In this document: positions 1 to 9,341 of the stretch, one piece after another
Layout: each line of letters opens with the position of its first letter
Position numbering within the stretch: position 1 is the first letter of the stretch
NCBI GenBank assembly: GCA_964464965.1
Contig: CAYXHM010000001.1
Coordinates: 700,039-764,038, forward strand
Direction of reading: 5' to 3'
DNA from: UBA5543 sp964464965
Lineage (GTDB): Bacteria > Bacteroidota > Bacteroidia > Chitinophagales > Chitinophagaceae
DNA: 64,000 nucleotides
Position numbers and translations under genes: made by a program
Notes under the pieces: model-generated
Seen by the model: only the letters and a program-made list of their open reading frames with translations
Database searches by the model: none
Told to the model about the DNA's origin: nothing

Positions 1-28
1 TAATGATCCCAATACATAATTTAGCGTA

Positions 29-379
29 ATGATAAAGATTGCTACGGCACGTCAATTAGCTATGTCCTTTGATGAAGTAACGGAAGAGCCGCACTTTGAA
101 AAGACTTCTTTCCGCGTTGCGAAGAAAATATTCGCTACTATGAATGAGCCTGAGCAACGCATGACTGTACGTCTCTCTCATATAGACCAGGATGTGTTTT
201 GCTCTTTTGATAAAAATGTAATCTACCCAGTACCTAATGCATGGGGCAAACACGGCTGGACACATGTAAACCTGCGCACCGTCCGCAAAGAAATGCTGAA
301 GGATATTCTGACCGTCAGCTACTGTACAGTAGCGCCTAAACGGCTGGCGGAGAAATATAAAATTGACCCTGAATTATAG
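29..379 (+). CDS. MmcQ/YjbR family protein
   Basis: This 116-residue protein matches the small MmcQ/YjbR (CyaY-like fold) family in length and pattern. It opens with an ATARQLAMSF helix followed by EPHFEKTSFRV, and has a central strand with MTVRLS. It ends with the family's typical PNAWGKHGWTHVNL block and a C-terminal helix (APKRLAEKY). Family members are often annotated as DNA-binding, but a biochemical role is not settled. The start is ATG at 29, just after a TAATTTAG box (17-24) that resembles the Bacteroidota -7 element with one mismatch. It converges on fabH. The fold family is fairly sure; the function is unknown. Confidence 0.85.
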   Translation: MIKIATARQLAMSFDEVTEEPHFEKTSFRVAKKIFATMNEPEQRMTVRLSHIDQDVFCSFDKNVIYPVPNAWGKHGWTHVNLRTVRKEMLKDILTVSYCTVAPKRLAEKYKIDPEL

Positions 380-383
380 GGAT

Positions 384-406
384 AAAAAAAGCCTGCTGTC
401 GCAGGC
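384..406 (-). terminator. Intrinsic terminator of fabH
   Basis: A GCCTGC stem (391-396) with a TGTC loop pairs with GCAGGC (401-406). On the minus strand it is followed by a run of seven T (384-390), so it terminates fabH transcripts. On the plus strand there is no U-tract. Confidence 0.8.
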
Positions 407-432
407 CGTAAATATATCTTTTCCGTCAATTA

Positions 433-1431
433 CTACTTAGTGTCATAAGCCCACTTAATATAAGTTGCACCCCAGGTAAAACCACCGCCAAATGCAGCCA
501 GTATTATATTGTCGCCTTTATGCAGTTGCTTTTCCCATTCCCACAGGCAAAGAGGTAAAGTACCGTTTGTAGTATTACCATAGCGCTGTATGTTCACCAT
601 TACCTTTTTCTCGTCCAGCCCCATACGTTCTGCCGTAGCATCAATTATGCGTTTGTTGGCCTGGTGTGGCACCAGCCATGCTATATCTTCAGCCTGCAGG
701 TTGTTGCGCTCCATAATATCAGCTGCTACTTCTGCCATGTTTTTTACCGCAAATTTGAATACTGTTTTACCCTCCTGGTACACAAAATGCTCTTTGTTCA
801 TCACCGTTTCCAGCGTTGCCGGTTTTACAGAGCCACCGGCTTTCTGGTGCAGGAATGCCCGGCCGCTACCGTCGCTATGCAGTTTTGAGTCTATTATACC
901 GTAGCCATCTGTATTGGGCTCTAATAACACTGCACCGCCGCCATCGCCAAATATGATACAGGTAGTACGGTCTTCATAATTCAGTATAGAACTCATTTTA
1001 TCTACACCTATTACCATTACCTTTTTGTACTTGCCTGTTTCTATAAATTGAGAACCTGTAGTAAGTGCAAACAAAAATCCACTGCAAGCTGCACTTACAT
1101 CATAACCAAAAGCGTTTACCGCGCCCAGTTTGTCTGATATTACATTGGCCGTAGCCGGGAAAATCATATCAGGTGTTGTGGTAGCGCAGATGATCAGGTC
1201 AATTTCATCTGCCCCTATGCCGCGTTTCTTCAATAAGTCCTGTGCTGCTGCAACGGCTATATCACTGCTGCCTTTACCCTCTCCTTTCAGTATCCTACGC
1301 TCTTTTATCCCTGTTCTAGTCGTTATCCATTCGTCCGTTGTGTCTATTATTGTTTCCAACTCTTTGTTGGTCAAAATATAATCGGGGACATAACCGCCTA
1401 CTGCCGTGATGGCAGCATGTATTTTTTGCAT
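433..1431 (-). CDS. fabH: 3-oxoacyl-ACP synthase III (FabH)
   Basis: A 332-residue beta-ketoacyl-ACP synthase III that starts fatty-acid elongation by condensing an acyl-CoA primer with malonyl-ACP in the cytoplasm. The family's catalytic triad is visible: Cys116 in DVSAACSGF, His256 in VPHQANKRI and Asn286 in RYGNTTNG. The N-terminal DEWITTRTGI and the central FGDGGGAVLL blocks are also typical, and the length is normal. It lies 66 bp downstream of fabG on the same strand. Two -7-like boxes in that gap suggest its own promoter. Bacteroidota often carry several FabH paralogues, so this copy may serve a special primer or branched-chain synthesis; that cannot be told from the sequence. Confidence 0.95.
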   Translation of the reverse strand: MQKIHAAITAVGGYVPDYILTNKELETIIDTTDEWITTRTGIKERRILKGEGKGSSDIAVAAAQDLLKKRGIGADEIDLIICATTTPDMIFPATANVISDKLGAVNAFGYDVSAACSGFLFALTTGSQFIETGKYKKVMVIGVDKMSSILNYEDRTTCIIFGDGGGAVLLEPNTDGYGIIDSKLHSDGSGRAFLHQKAGGSVKPATLETVMNKEHFVYQEGKTVFKFAVKNMAEVAADIMERNNLQAEDIAWLVPHQANKRIIDATAERMGLDEKKVMVNIQRYGNTTNGTLPLCLWEWEKQLHKGDNIILAAFGGGFTWGATYIKWAYDTK

Positions 1432-1449
1432 TTAGAATTATTTAATTAG

Positions 1450-1479
1450 CAAAATTAGGTGTTTAATTCATCAAAGCTA
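1450..1479 (-). promoter_or_regulatory. Tandem Bacteroidota -7 boxes upstream of fabH
   Basis: On the minus strand TAGCTTTG (1479-1472) and TAATTTTG (1457-1450) both fit the TAnnTTTG -7 consensus, in the 66-bp gap between fabG and fabH. No well-spaced TTTG -33 element was found for either, so the assignment is tentative. Confidence 0.45.
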
Positions 1480-1497
1480 TTTCGCAGGCGTTAAAAC

Positions 1498-2244
1498 TCA
1501 GGTATCTAACCCGCCGCACACCCCCAGCACCTGCCCGGTTATATAGCTGCTCATATCGCTGGCCAGGAAAAGGGCCGCATTGGCCACCTCTTCAGCCTTG
1601 CCAAAGCGCTGCAATGGTATTTTTGAAAACCATTGTTCCGCCCCGCCATCTTTCAGGTAGCCGGTCATATCGGTTTCTATAAAGCCCGGTGCTATAGCGT
1701 TGCAACGTATGTTGCGGCTGCCCAGCTCCAGCGCTATAGATTTTGTAAAGCCAATAACACCCGCCTTTGATGCGGAATAGCTGCTTTGCCCGCCATTGCC
1801 GCTGACACCCACTACAGAGCTCAGGTTGATGATGCTGCCTGTACGGGCTTTCATCATGGGGCGTATTACCTGTTTGGTCAGGTTGTACACAGATTTCAGG
1901 TTGGCGCCTATCACTTCATCCCATTGCTGCTCTGTAAGGCGCAGCAGCAGGTTATCGCGTGAGATGCCCGCATTGTTAACACATATATCTATGGTACCAA
2001 ATTCATTTACTACATCATTGGCCAGTTGTTCTGCCGCGGCGTAATCTCCCGCATCGCTTTTATAGCCTTTGGCTTTTACGCCCATAGCTGCCAGTTTTGC
2101 CTCCAGCGCCTCAGCCCTTTCTACAGACGACAGGTATGTGAATGCCACATTTGCGCCGTGTTCGGCAAATTTTATGGCAATAGCCTCGCCTATACCACGG
2201 CTTGCCCCGGTTACCAGCGCGGTTTTATTTTCCAGTAATTTCAT
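1498..2244 (-). CDS. fabG: SDR oxidoreductase, 3-oxoacyl-ACP reductase (FabG-type)
   Basis: A 248-residue classical short-chain dehydrogenase. It has the TGASRGIGEA cofactor loop (residues 12-21), the NNAG motif (90-93), catalytic Ser143, and the Y156xxxK160 pair in SSYSASKAG. The IAPGFIETDMT segment after the active site is characteristic of FabG. It would reduce 3-oxoacyl-ACP with NADPH, the step after FabH condensation. The neighbouring fabH on the same strand, 66 bp downstream, supports a lipid-synthesis role. The C-terminus ends in TGQVLGVCGGLDT where most FabG proteins have a VDGG sequence, a minor difference. Other SDR substrates are possible. Confidence 0.9.
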   Translation of the reverse strand: MKLLENKTALVTGASRGIGEAIAIKFAEHGANVAFTYLSSVERAEALEAKLAAMGVKAKGYKSDAGDYAAAEQLANDVVNEFGTIDICVNNAGISRDNLLLRLTEQQWDEVIGANLKSVYNLTKQVIRPMMKARTGSIINLSSVVGVSGNGGQSSYSASKAGVIGFTKSIALELGSRNIRCNAIAPGFIETDMTGYLKDGGAEQWFSKIPLQRFGKAEEVANAALFLASDMSSYITGQVLGVCGGLDT

Positions 2245-2479
2245 TGTTTCTCAGAAAATGGATTTGGCTGCTAAAATAATCATAAGGCGATAGAAATGCA
2301 CCAGAATTAAGGAATATTATCAGCCTACGATAATAAATAGCATGCCTATTTTCACTCGTGGAACTCTTTTGCCGGTAAAATATTGTATGGGAATAGTCAA
2401 ATTTCACATTTTAACAACTTTGCAGCTTTGTAAATAGGTTATTATATAGTAATTTGCAGCAAAGTAAAAAGAACCGAAG

Positions 2480-3193
2480 ATGAGGAAAATTGTTTACCTG
2501 CTATTTTTACCATTACTATTTGCTGCCAATACCGGCAAAGCGCAGAATTTTAGTATGCAACACGATACAGTGAAGTCTACTGTGCCCGTATATACGGATA
2601 TATATAACTATGTAAATAATACTTCCGGTTCTACGATAAGTGTCAACTGGCGTATAATATCCGAAACCTTACCGCAAAGTTGGGAAGATCATGGGTCATT
2701 TGGCCTTTGTGATAATGTAACCTGTTATACAACTTCTATTTTAGCAGGTACCGCTCAAACATCTGATACTTTTAGTGGTTCGAGGATGTTATTTAAAATG
2801 CAATTTGATGGCAGCCCCGCCTCTGTTACGCCGGGCGGACCTTATTATGTTACTGCAGAGATTTCAGACCTTAGCTTTACAGATACAGTAACTTTTGAAC
2901 TGTACAAATGGCCTACATCTGTACCAAAGGTAACTAACAGCGTAGCTAAAGAAGAAGTGACTCTTTACCCTAATCCGGCATATAACGAGGTTAATGTTAC
3001 CTTCAGCAAAGAAGCAGGTATCAAAACCATAGCTATATACAACCTTGTTGGCAAGCAGGTAGCTGCATACAGGAATACCAACAACAGCAGCGCAAAACTT
3101 GACATTGACAAAATACCATCGGGTATTTACTTTGTACGCCTGATGGATGGCGCAGGACGCACTGTAGCCACCAGGAGGTTTACGCACCAATAA
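2480..3193 (+). CDS. Secreted protein with T9SS type A sorting domain
   Basis: A 237-residue secreted protein of unknown function. Residues 1-21 are a signal peptide (hydrophobic core YLLFLPLLFAA, cleavage near GKAQ). The middle, about residues 25-155, looks like a beta-sandwich; its NNTSGSTISVNWRI segment recalls domains that bind or decorate surface structures. From about residue 160 comes the T9SS sorting domain: LYPNPAYNEVNV, then IYNLVGKQV, then PSGIYFVRL. It is therefore exported through the Sec and Por/T9SS route to the cell surface or medium. It starts a run of three T9SS cargo genes, and a strong terminator follows it. Confidence 0.85.
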   Translation: MRKIVYLLFLPLLFAANTGKAQNFSMQHDTVKSTVPVYTDIYNYVNNTSGSTISVNWRIISETLPQSWEDHGSFGLCDNVTCYTTSILAGTAQTSDTFSGSRMLFKMQFDGSPASVTPGGPYYVTAEISDLSFTDTVTFELYKWPTSVPKVTNSVAKEEVTLYPNPAYNEVNVTFSKEAGIKTIAIYNLVGKQVAAYRNTNNSSAKLDIDKIPSGIYFVRLMDGAGRTVATRRFTHQ

Positions 3194-3216
3194 TAATTTC
3201 TCTACATAACATTATG

Positions 3217-3246
3217 AATCCCCTCTCAACCGAGGGGATTTTTTTA
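3217..3246 (+). terminator. Intrinsic terminator after the T9SS protein gene
   Basis: A perfect 9-bp stem, AATCCCCTC (3217-3225) with GAGGGGATT (3232-3240), has a 6-nt loop and is followed directly by TTTTTT. It lies 24 bp past the stop codon. Confidence 0.88.
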
Positions 3247-3377
3247 TTGGCGGTTGTTAAGCAAATATTTTATTTAATAGTATTGTAAAAAATTATGTTG
3301 TTATTATATTATTAACAATTAATTTAAGTACATTAGAATATATTATAATTTTCTTAACCACTAAAGCAATAAATGTT

Positions 3378-4601
3378 ATGAAAAGACTATTACTTCCGGC
3401 ATTGTTATTAGCAGCATTAAGTACTGATGCGCAAACAAAAAAAGTACTGCTTGAAGATTTTACAGGTATTTGGTGTGGTCACTGTCCTAACGGTTCGAAA
3501 GGAATTGATGATATGGAAGCTCAATACCCTGCTAACTTCCTTGCCGTTGCTGTACATAATGATAATTCTGCATCTTTAGCCGGACCAAAAGATGTGCTAG
3601 AAATCGCAGAAGGAGAATATCTGGCAACATCTGCCGGACTAGGTTCAAAAGGCTTCCCCAGTGGTGCTGTTGATAGGAAGTTATGGTGGCCAAGTAATCT
3701 TATCCCCAATAATCCGCCATCGCAACCTTTAGATACATCTACCGTTCGCTTAGGTATTAACGGGGCGGCCCAACAATGGAAAATGGCTGTTGATACGCAA
3801 ACCCAAAAAACAGCAATAGTATCCATTTCATTTGCCAACTTCCATATTAATGCTAATGGAGATTATGTTACAGATGTAAAAGTTAAGTTTACTTCTGCTC
3901 CTCAGGCCGGCATCCCTTTAGTCCTACAGGTATATGTGATTGAGGACAGCATTAAGGCTGAAGTTTTTGGCAGTGATAACCTAAAACAAGTGAGCTATAA
4001 CAGTCATTATGGTTCTTCTGGCACAACAAGCGCACCTGTTTATATAACAACTACAGCCAATAAATTTTATCATAACAATACTTTACGCGCTGCCATTGGC
4101 GGTAATTGGGGCTTCCCGATACCAACTCCCACAGTTGGCCAGGAATGGACAAAAAATGTACAAATAACATTCCCTGCATCAGCAATACCTGCGCCTTGGG
4201 TTAAAAAAAATGTCCATTTTTATGCGTTTGTAGCACAGAATGGCACCTACAAATCACATAAACAAGTATTGAATGCGGAATCAATCAGTGCAATGGCATT
4301 CAATAAAGTAGGCATATCTGATGTGACGGCATTGAGCATTCTGAATGCACATCCTAACCCTGCAAAATCTTCTGATGTAATAAACATAGAATACAATATC
4401 GCAAATAGCGAAGTTGTTACAATGAAGGTTTATAATTTGGTCGGGCAGCAAGTAGCGCAACCTTATTCAAGTAACGAGGTTAAAGGTGCACATACTATTT
4501 TATGGAGACCATCTGAGAGCAATGTAACAACTCCTGGTATATACCTCGTAGAAATTTCAAGCCCTTCAGGCAAACAAGTACAGCGGATCAATATCCGTTA
4601 A
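3378..4601 (+). CDS. Omp28-related secreted protein with thioredoxin-like CGHC and T9SS sorting domain
   Basis: A 407-residue secreted protein. A signal peptide (residues 1-19) is followed at once by KKVLLEDFTGIWCGHCPNG, the Omp28/thioredoxin-like motif with Cys33 and Cys36 as a CxxC pair. The rest of the Omp28 domain follows (ILEIAEGEYLA-type helices, then beta-rich sequence with YHNNTLRAAIGG). The C-terminal 80 residues form a T9SS sorting domain (AHPNPAKSSDVINIEYNI, VYNLVGQQV, PGIYLVEIS). Omp28 family members are surface-exposed in Bacteroidota; the CxxC suggests thiol or redox activity, but no substrate is known. A paralogue at 21279 has lost this cysteine pair. Confidence 0.87.
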   Translation: MKRLLLPALLLAALSTDAQTKKVLLEDFTGIWCGHCPNGSKGIDDMEAQYPANFLAVAVHNDNSASLAGPKDVLEIAEGEYLATSAGLGSKGFPSGAVDRKLWWPSNLIPNNPPSQPLDTSTVRLGINGAAQQWKMAVDTQTQKTAIVSISFANFHINANGDYVTDVKVKFTSAPQAGIPLVLQVYVIEDSIKAEVFGSDNLKQVSYNSHYGSSGTTSAPVYITTTANKFYHNNTLRAAIGGNWGFPIPTPTVGQEWTKNVQITFPASAIPAPWVKKNVHFYAFVAQNGTYKSHKQVLNAESISAMAFNKVGISDVTALSILNAHPNPAKSSDVINIEYNIANSEVVTMKVYNLVGQQVAQPYSSNEVKGAHTILWRPSESNVTTPGIYLVEISSPSGKQVQRINIR

Positions 4602-4620
4602 TAAATAATTTAATTTCAGA

Positions 4621-4658
4621 AAACGATAAAGGGTGCCAATCGGCACCCTTTATCGTTT
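4621..4658. terminator. Bidirectional terminator between convergent T9SS genes
   Basis: A perfect 17-bp hairpin: AAACGATAAAGGGTGCC (4621-4637), loop AATC, and its complement (4642-4658). The A-rich and T-rich outer stem ends give U-tracts on both strands. It sits between the 3378-4601 gene (plus) and the broken gene 4674-6716 (minus). Confidence 0.88.
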
Positions 4659-4673
4659 ATACTCAATAGCATC

Positions 4674-6716
4674 TTATTTAATCACAACCTTTTCTGTATG
4701 TACTATTTGATTTGCCCTGACGGTTGCGATGTACACACCTGTACTTAATACTGGTAATGAGACCTTAACTGCATTACCTCCTACTCCGGAATTTTCTACT
4801 ACCACTTTACCCGTTACATCGGTAAGTACAAATTCATATTTACCATCCACATTAGTAAGGTCAATATTCAATTCATTCGTAGCGGGGTTGGGATAAATGC
4901 TAATGGCATTACCATCAATTACATTTTTTACACCTAAAGACTTGCCTGGCTTGTAATACCCGGTAGAGCAATGAGTATATGATGGAAAGTTATTGAAAAC
5001 ATCTGTAAATGTTACAATGCTGTAAACATCAAAATTTATGGTTTCATACCCAACTGATTCAAAAGTACTTTGATCAAAGGCTATATCATAAAAATAGCTT
5101 CCACACATGTCGTTAATATGTTTTTGACAGTCCGGCTCGTTATATTGTATATTGTTAACCTGCAAAAATTTTGTTTTCAGGTTTGTACTCGAAGGGTTTT
5201 CAATGTTATCAGCAATAGGTAATACCATTCCCGGTAGAGATACCGGTGGATTCGAACCCCATTTGGATTGTCATAGTGACGCTCGACAGAAGCAAAAGTA
5301 TATAGCCGCCTTATATCTTCTCTAGTTTCGCCCACGCCTATTGACCCGGTTAAGTAATCCATAGTTAACGCACTTGTACCTTGTGAGGACAAGTATATTT
5401 TATGATCAGGTAGTGGTGCTAACGGTAAAAAGCCTGTAGTATAATCAAACCAACCATATCCAAAATACATATAGTTTATGAAAGGATTGATATTTGTACT
5501 ACTCGGCCATAAACTTCCGGGAGGCAATGAAACACATGGCGGATTGTAAATTGTTCTTTGTTCACCAATAACTGCAATATGATTATTTGCCATTGAAGTG
5601 TAGGAATTACTGTGCAACTCCAAGAACTGCTTACCGAAGCCGCCTGTCATTTTTATAGAGGGTATAGGATAATTATATACTGACAAATCATTCTTAATAC
5701 GCACTATACCATAAGTGGACGAGTTCGGAGATATTCCATCAAATCCATTAATGAGAATAACAATATCCGCATCATCTTCTGCACGATAACCATTTTGACC
5801 ACCATACACTCCACCGCGAATATCAATGCCGTACAATCCTCTACCCCTTTCTTCGTCACCATAACATACTGCTTCCCAATATGGGTATATACCATTCATG
5901 GATACATTAGACAAATTGGCGTCAAATTTTGCCGCCAAAGCACAAGAAACATTACTATAGCATTGCACCGAGCCGTGATCAGTTTCATTAGAAGCTCCTG
6001 TTACTAATAAAGGAAATGTTTGACCATAATTATATGGCGATATTTTCAATGCCATGTCATTATCTTTTCCATAATGAAATCCACTGTTCCAGAAATAACT
6101 TATTACGCTACCATTAGAAACATCCAAACGAAGCATCATACCATACTTATCAGAGTAATTATTATTTGGCTCGTTTGGATATTCAGTGTTAGCAGCAGAA
6201 TACCCACAAATGTATAAATAGCCGTTATCCGCAAAATACGAATGCGTAGGATTATATGTTCCTGTGGGTCTGGTGGTTTGTTATAATGCCTATTGCAGGA
6301 TTAACAGGCAGGTCGTTTCCTGAAAGGTCTACTCCTGCAACATACACATAATCAGTGGGTAAGCCGCGATGCCTTGCCTGGATGGTTATCCAGAATTCAT
6401 TTGCGCTCTGGCAGGCTATATCCACTACCCTAAACTCATGGTCAAATTGCGCCCAGGAAGTCCGCTCGCTTATTACATTACCTAAATCGTCAAGATGCAT
6501 AAAATGCCAACCGGGGTAGGGGTGGTTGGCATCGTAAACAGTACCGGCAGCAACATATTCAGGCGCTATTCCTGCTACGCCTGTACCGGGTATTAATTCA
6601 ATACTATAACCCCGGTGATTATTTTGCCATTCGTGTGTCGTAAGTGTAGCCAGAACATTGAGGTGCAGTGAGAGAAAACATGTGAGGATCAAAATGGTTT
6701 TTTGTAAATGTTTCAT
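4674..6716 (-). pseudogene. T9SS cargo gene broken by two frameshifts
   Basis: Three minus-strand reading frames join into one protein of about 680 residues. The first (6716-6252) has a signal peptide (MKHLQKTILILTCFLSL) and ends at a stop in frame. The second (from about 6283 to 5177) continues in another frame with TGTYNPTHSYFADNGYLYICG. The third (from about 5250 to 4674) continues after a second shift with VSLPGMVLPIADNIENP and ends in a T9SS sorting domain (IYPNPATNELNIDL, LTDVTGKVV, STGVYIATV). Each junction is repaired by a single-base change, near 6270-6283 and near 5240-5252. The middle part has repeated strand-and-turn units like a beta-propeller, but no family was recognised. It may be a true pseudogene, a phase-variable gene or a sequencing error, since the neighbouring genes are intact. 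Confidence 0.8.
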
Positions 6717-6794
6717 GTTAAAAGTTTTAAAAAGTAATTAGATATTATAAACATACTTAATTTTTTATTATTTTCTATATCATTTTATCATTAA

Positions 6795-6831
6795 CTATAA
6801 AAAAGAACGGGCTGCCAATTGGCAGCCCGTT
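6795..6831 (-). terminator. Intrinsic terminator of gltX
   Basis: A perfect 11-bp stem, AACGGGCTGCC (6806-6816) with GGCAGCCCGTT (6821-6831), loop AATT. Read on the minus strand it is followed by CTTTTTTATAG. It lies 21 bp past the gltX stop. The core is almost identical to the hairpin after rho. Confidence 0.88.
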
Positions 6832-6851
6832 TTAAGTATATAGTAATATGC

Positions 6852-8369
6852 TTACAATTTCCCCATCGCGCTTTCTACCCGCTTCACTGTTTCCTCTTTG
6901 CCTATAATAGCCACTATATCAAACACACCGGGGCCGTATTTACCACCTACCAACATTATACGCAGCGGCAGCATCAGCTCTCCTTTTTTCAGGCTATGCG
7001 CCTCTGCCAGTTGGCCAAAGGCAGCTTCCATTGCTGCAGGTTCCATATCAGTATCTACCTGCTGCAACCATGCGGTAAAGAATTCCCGCTTCTGCTCGTT
7101 CCATTTGCCTTTTATAGTTTCGGTATCTATAATATCGGGCGTGGCAAAGAAGAAATGGCCCTGTTCCCGGAAATCGGCCAGCAGGTGGCAGCGTTCTTTT
7201 ACCAACGCTATTACTTTCAGCAGGTAGTCGTCGCTCACTGCAACATTATGTTGTTGTATAAATGGCTTCACCAATGACACCAGGTCTTCATTACTCTTTT
7301 TCATGATGTACTGGTGGTTGTACCATTTGGCCTTTTCATAGTCGAACTTCGCACCGCCTTTGTGCACCCTGTCTATGCTGAATTTCTGTACCAGTTCATC
7401 CAGGGTAAACAGTTCCTGCTCCGTACCATCGTTCCAGCCCAATACTGCCAGTATATTTACGAACGCCTCGGGTAAAAATCCTTTTTCTTTAAAACCATCC
7501 AACATTTCACCACTTGCGGCATCTGCCCATTGCATAGCAAATACCGGGAAGCCCAGCCTTTGCCCGTCGCGCTTGCTCAGCTTACCGTGGCCGTCAGGTT
7601 TCAGTATCAGCGGCAGGTGTGCCCATTGTGGCATATCGGCTTCCCAACCCAGGTACCTCCACAGCAAAATATGCACAGGTGCGCTGGGCAGCCATTCTTC
7701 ACCGCGGAAGGCATGTGTTATCTTCATCAGGTAGTCATCTACCACCACCGCCAGGTGATAAGTAGGCATACCATCAGCTTTCAGCAATACCTTATCATCT
7801 ACCAGGTTGGTATCATTACTTATTTCGCCCCGTATCATATCTGTGAATGATACAGTCTCATCTTCCGGCATTTTTATACGCACTACATAAGGTGCGCCAC
7901 TATCCAGCAAGGCTTTGGTCTCATCTGCGCTTAATGATAATGAGTTGCGCATCTGCATACGGGTTGTGCCGTCATATTGCGGGTTTGGGTTGGTATCTGT
8001 TTTCAGGCTACTGCGCATCTGCTCCAGGTCTTCGGGAGTATCAAACGCATAATAGGCATTGCCCTGCGCTATCAGTTGCTCAGCATACTGGCGGTAAATG
8101 TCTTTGCGCTCGCTCTGCCGGTAGGGAGCGTACTCGCCGCCCTTCAACGGGCTCTCGTCGGGAGACAGCCCGCACCATTCCAGGCAGTCATATATGTATT
8201 GCTCTGCGCCTTCTACATAACGGTTACGGTCGGTATCTTCTATCCGCAGCACGAAATCTCCGCCATGGTGGCGTGCAAACAGGTAGTTGTACAATACGGT
8301 ACGTACACCGCCCAGGTGCAGCCCGCCGGTAGGGCTGGGCGCAAATCTTACACGAACTTTTTTGCTCAT
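6852..8369 (-). CDS. gltX: Glutamate--tRNA ligase
   Basis: A class I aminoacyl-tRNA synthetase of 505 residues that charges tRNA-Glu. The nucleotide-binding HIGH equivalent is in RFAPSPTGGLHLGG, and the KMSKS equivalent is KLSKRDG. The motifs VLRIEDTD and FRGEEWLPSAP are also typical of GluRS, and the length matches bacterial GluRS. An upstream ATG at 8378 is possible, but the ATG at 8369 (MSKKVRVRF) starts the conserved core. A TAACTTTG -7 box ends only 6 bp before this ATG, so the mRNA may have almost no leader. It ends at a strong terminator, so it is probably transcribed alone. Confidence 0.97.
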   Translation of the reverse strand: MSKKVRVRFAPSPTGGLHLGGVRTVLYNYLFARHHGGDFVLRIEDTDRNRYVEGAEQYIYDCLEWCGLSPDESPLKGGEYAPYRQSERKDIYRQYAEQLIAQGNAYYAFDTPEDLEQMRSSLKTDTNPNPQYDGTTRMQMRNSLSLSADETKALLDSGAPYVVRIKMPEDETVSFTDMIRGEISNDTNLVDDKVLLKADGMPTYHLAVVVDDYLMKITHAFRGEEWLPSAPVHILLWRYLGWEADMPQWAHLPLILKPDGHGKLSKRDGQRLGFPVFAMQWADAASGEMLDGFKEKGFLPEAFVNILAVLGWNDGTEQELFTLDELVQKFSIDRVHKGGAKFDYEKAKWYNHQYIMKKSNEDLVSLVKPFIQQHNVAVSDDYLLKVIALVKERCHLLADFREQGHFFFATPDIIDTETIKGKWNEQKREFFTAWLQQVDTDMEPAAMEAAFGQLAEAHSLKKGELMLPLRIMLVGGKYGPGVFDIVAIIGKEETVKRVESAMGKL

Positions 8370-8375
8370 AGGCCG

Positions 8376-8383
8376 CAAAGTTA
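8376..8383 (-). promoter_or_regulatory. -7 promoter box directly upstream of gltX
   Basis: TAACTTTG on the minus strand matches the TAnnTTTG consensus of Bacteroidota sigma-ABfr promoters. It ends 6 bp before the gltX ATG at 8369. A TTTG at 8402-8399 could be the -33 element, but the 15-bp spacing is short. Confidence 0.5.
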
Positions 8384-8413
8384 CGCCTAAACCGCCTGCA
8401 AAAAAAGATGGTG

Positions 8414-9244
8414 TTAATACCTTATCTGCTCGTAGATATCCAGCGTTTTGCCAATATTATACTGCGTACCTTCAATATTACCCACCCATTTCAGCCTGCG
8501 TATGGCATTGGTAGTAAACACGGCATCGGCCGTTTTAAGAAAGTCTAATGTAAATGGTCGCTCCACGATGTTCAACCCCTTTGCAGGCAGTTGCTGCATT
8601 ATATACCTGCGCATTACCCCGGCTATACACCCTTCAGACAATGGCGGTGTGTAAATGGTATCACCATGCACGCAATATATATTGGCCAAGGTGGTTTCTA
8701 TGGCATTGCCATGCGTGTTTAAAAGTATAGCGTTATCTACTTTCTTTGCCGTAGCCTGCCGGGCCGCCACAGCATATATCATAGCGTTGGTACTTTTCAG
8801 GTTGGCGATGCTATCGGGGCTTTTTGCCAGCCCTTCGGCTATTATCATAGTCAGCCCGTTTTCATTCAGCTGTGTAAGGGCAGCATCTACAGGCTGGCAT
8901 TCAATTATGAATTCCGTCCAGGGACTTTGACCATCAAAAAGCCCACCCCTGCCTGCATATACCTGGAACCTGATGCGGCAGAGTTTTTCCAGTTTATTTT
9001 TCCTTACCGTCTTTAATATTTCTTCCTCCATCCATTCTCTTGTCATCAGTTCCGGCATCACCAGTTGCAACTGTGCTATGCCCGAAAACAACCTGACCCA
9101 GTGAAGTTCCTTCAGTTGTATAACACCGTCTATCATCAGCATGGTTTCAAACAGTCCGAAGCCAAACCTTACAGCACGGCTGTCGTGCGGCACACCTGCA
9201 TCTGTGTCTTTATAAAGATTCCCGTTAATGTTAATGTGTTTCAA
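8414..9244 (-). CDS. Class IV aminotransferase, probable aminodeoxychorismate lyase (PabC-like)
   Basis: A PLP fold-type IV enzyme of 276 residues. It has the early SRAVRFGFGLFET block, the catalytic lysine Lys150 in NLKSTNAM, and the PLP-binding Glu183 in IETTLANIY. The SEGCIAGVMRR motif sits near residue 210. Family members are branched-chain aminotransferases, D-amino-acid transaminases or 4-amino-4-deoxychorismate lyases. The short length and overall pattern favour the PabC type (folate synthesis), but the neighbours do not decide it. No ATG lies near the conserved start, so TTG at 9244 is taken (MKHININGN). It is divergent from the LpxD-like gene. Confidence 0.8.
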   Translation of the reverse strand: MKHININGNLYKDTDAGVPHDSRAVRFGFGLFETMLMIDGVIQLKELHWVRLFSGIAQLQLVMPELMTREWMEEEILKTVRKNKLEKLCRIRFQVYAGRGGLFDGQSPWTEFIIECQPVDAALTQLNENGLTMIIAEGLAKSPDSIANLKSTNAMIYAVAARQATAKKVDNAILLNTHGNAIETTLANIYCVHGDTIYTPPLSEGCIAGVMRRYIMQQLPAKGLNIVERPFTLDFLKTADAVFTTNAIRRLKWVGNIEGTQYNIGKTLDIYEQIRY

Positions 9245-9293
9245 TCAGCGTTCAATTAAAAAGGGGGTGGAGCAATTTGTTAGCTTAAGTCTG

Positions 9294-9326
9294 TTGTGTT
9301 TTCGAAATAGTTGTGTTGTACCTTTG
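9294..9326 (+). promoter_or_regulatory. Promoter of the LpxD-like gene
   Basis: TTG (9294-9296) and TACCTTTG (9319-9326) are 22 bp apart, within the spacing of Bacteroidota -33/-7 promoters. The start codon at 9342 follows 15 bp later. Confidence 0.6.
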
Positions 9327-9341
9327 CGCAAACAGTTTTTC

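Noticed and set aside
5240..5275. tRNA-like T-loop (GGTTCGAATCC) on the minus strand
   Set aside because: The stem pairs badly (two of five mismatched) and no acceptor, D or anticodon arm surrounds it. The bases code for the broken T9SS protein.
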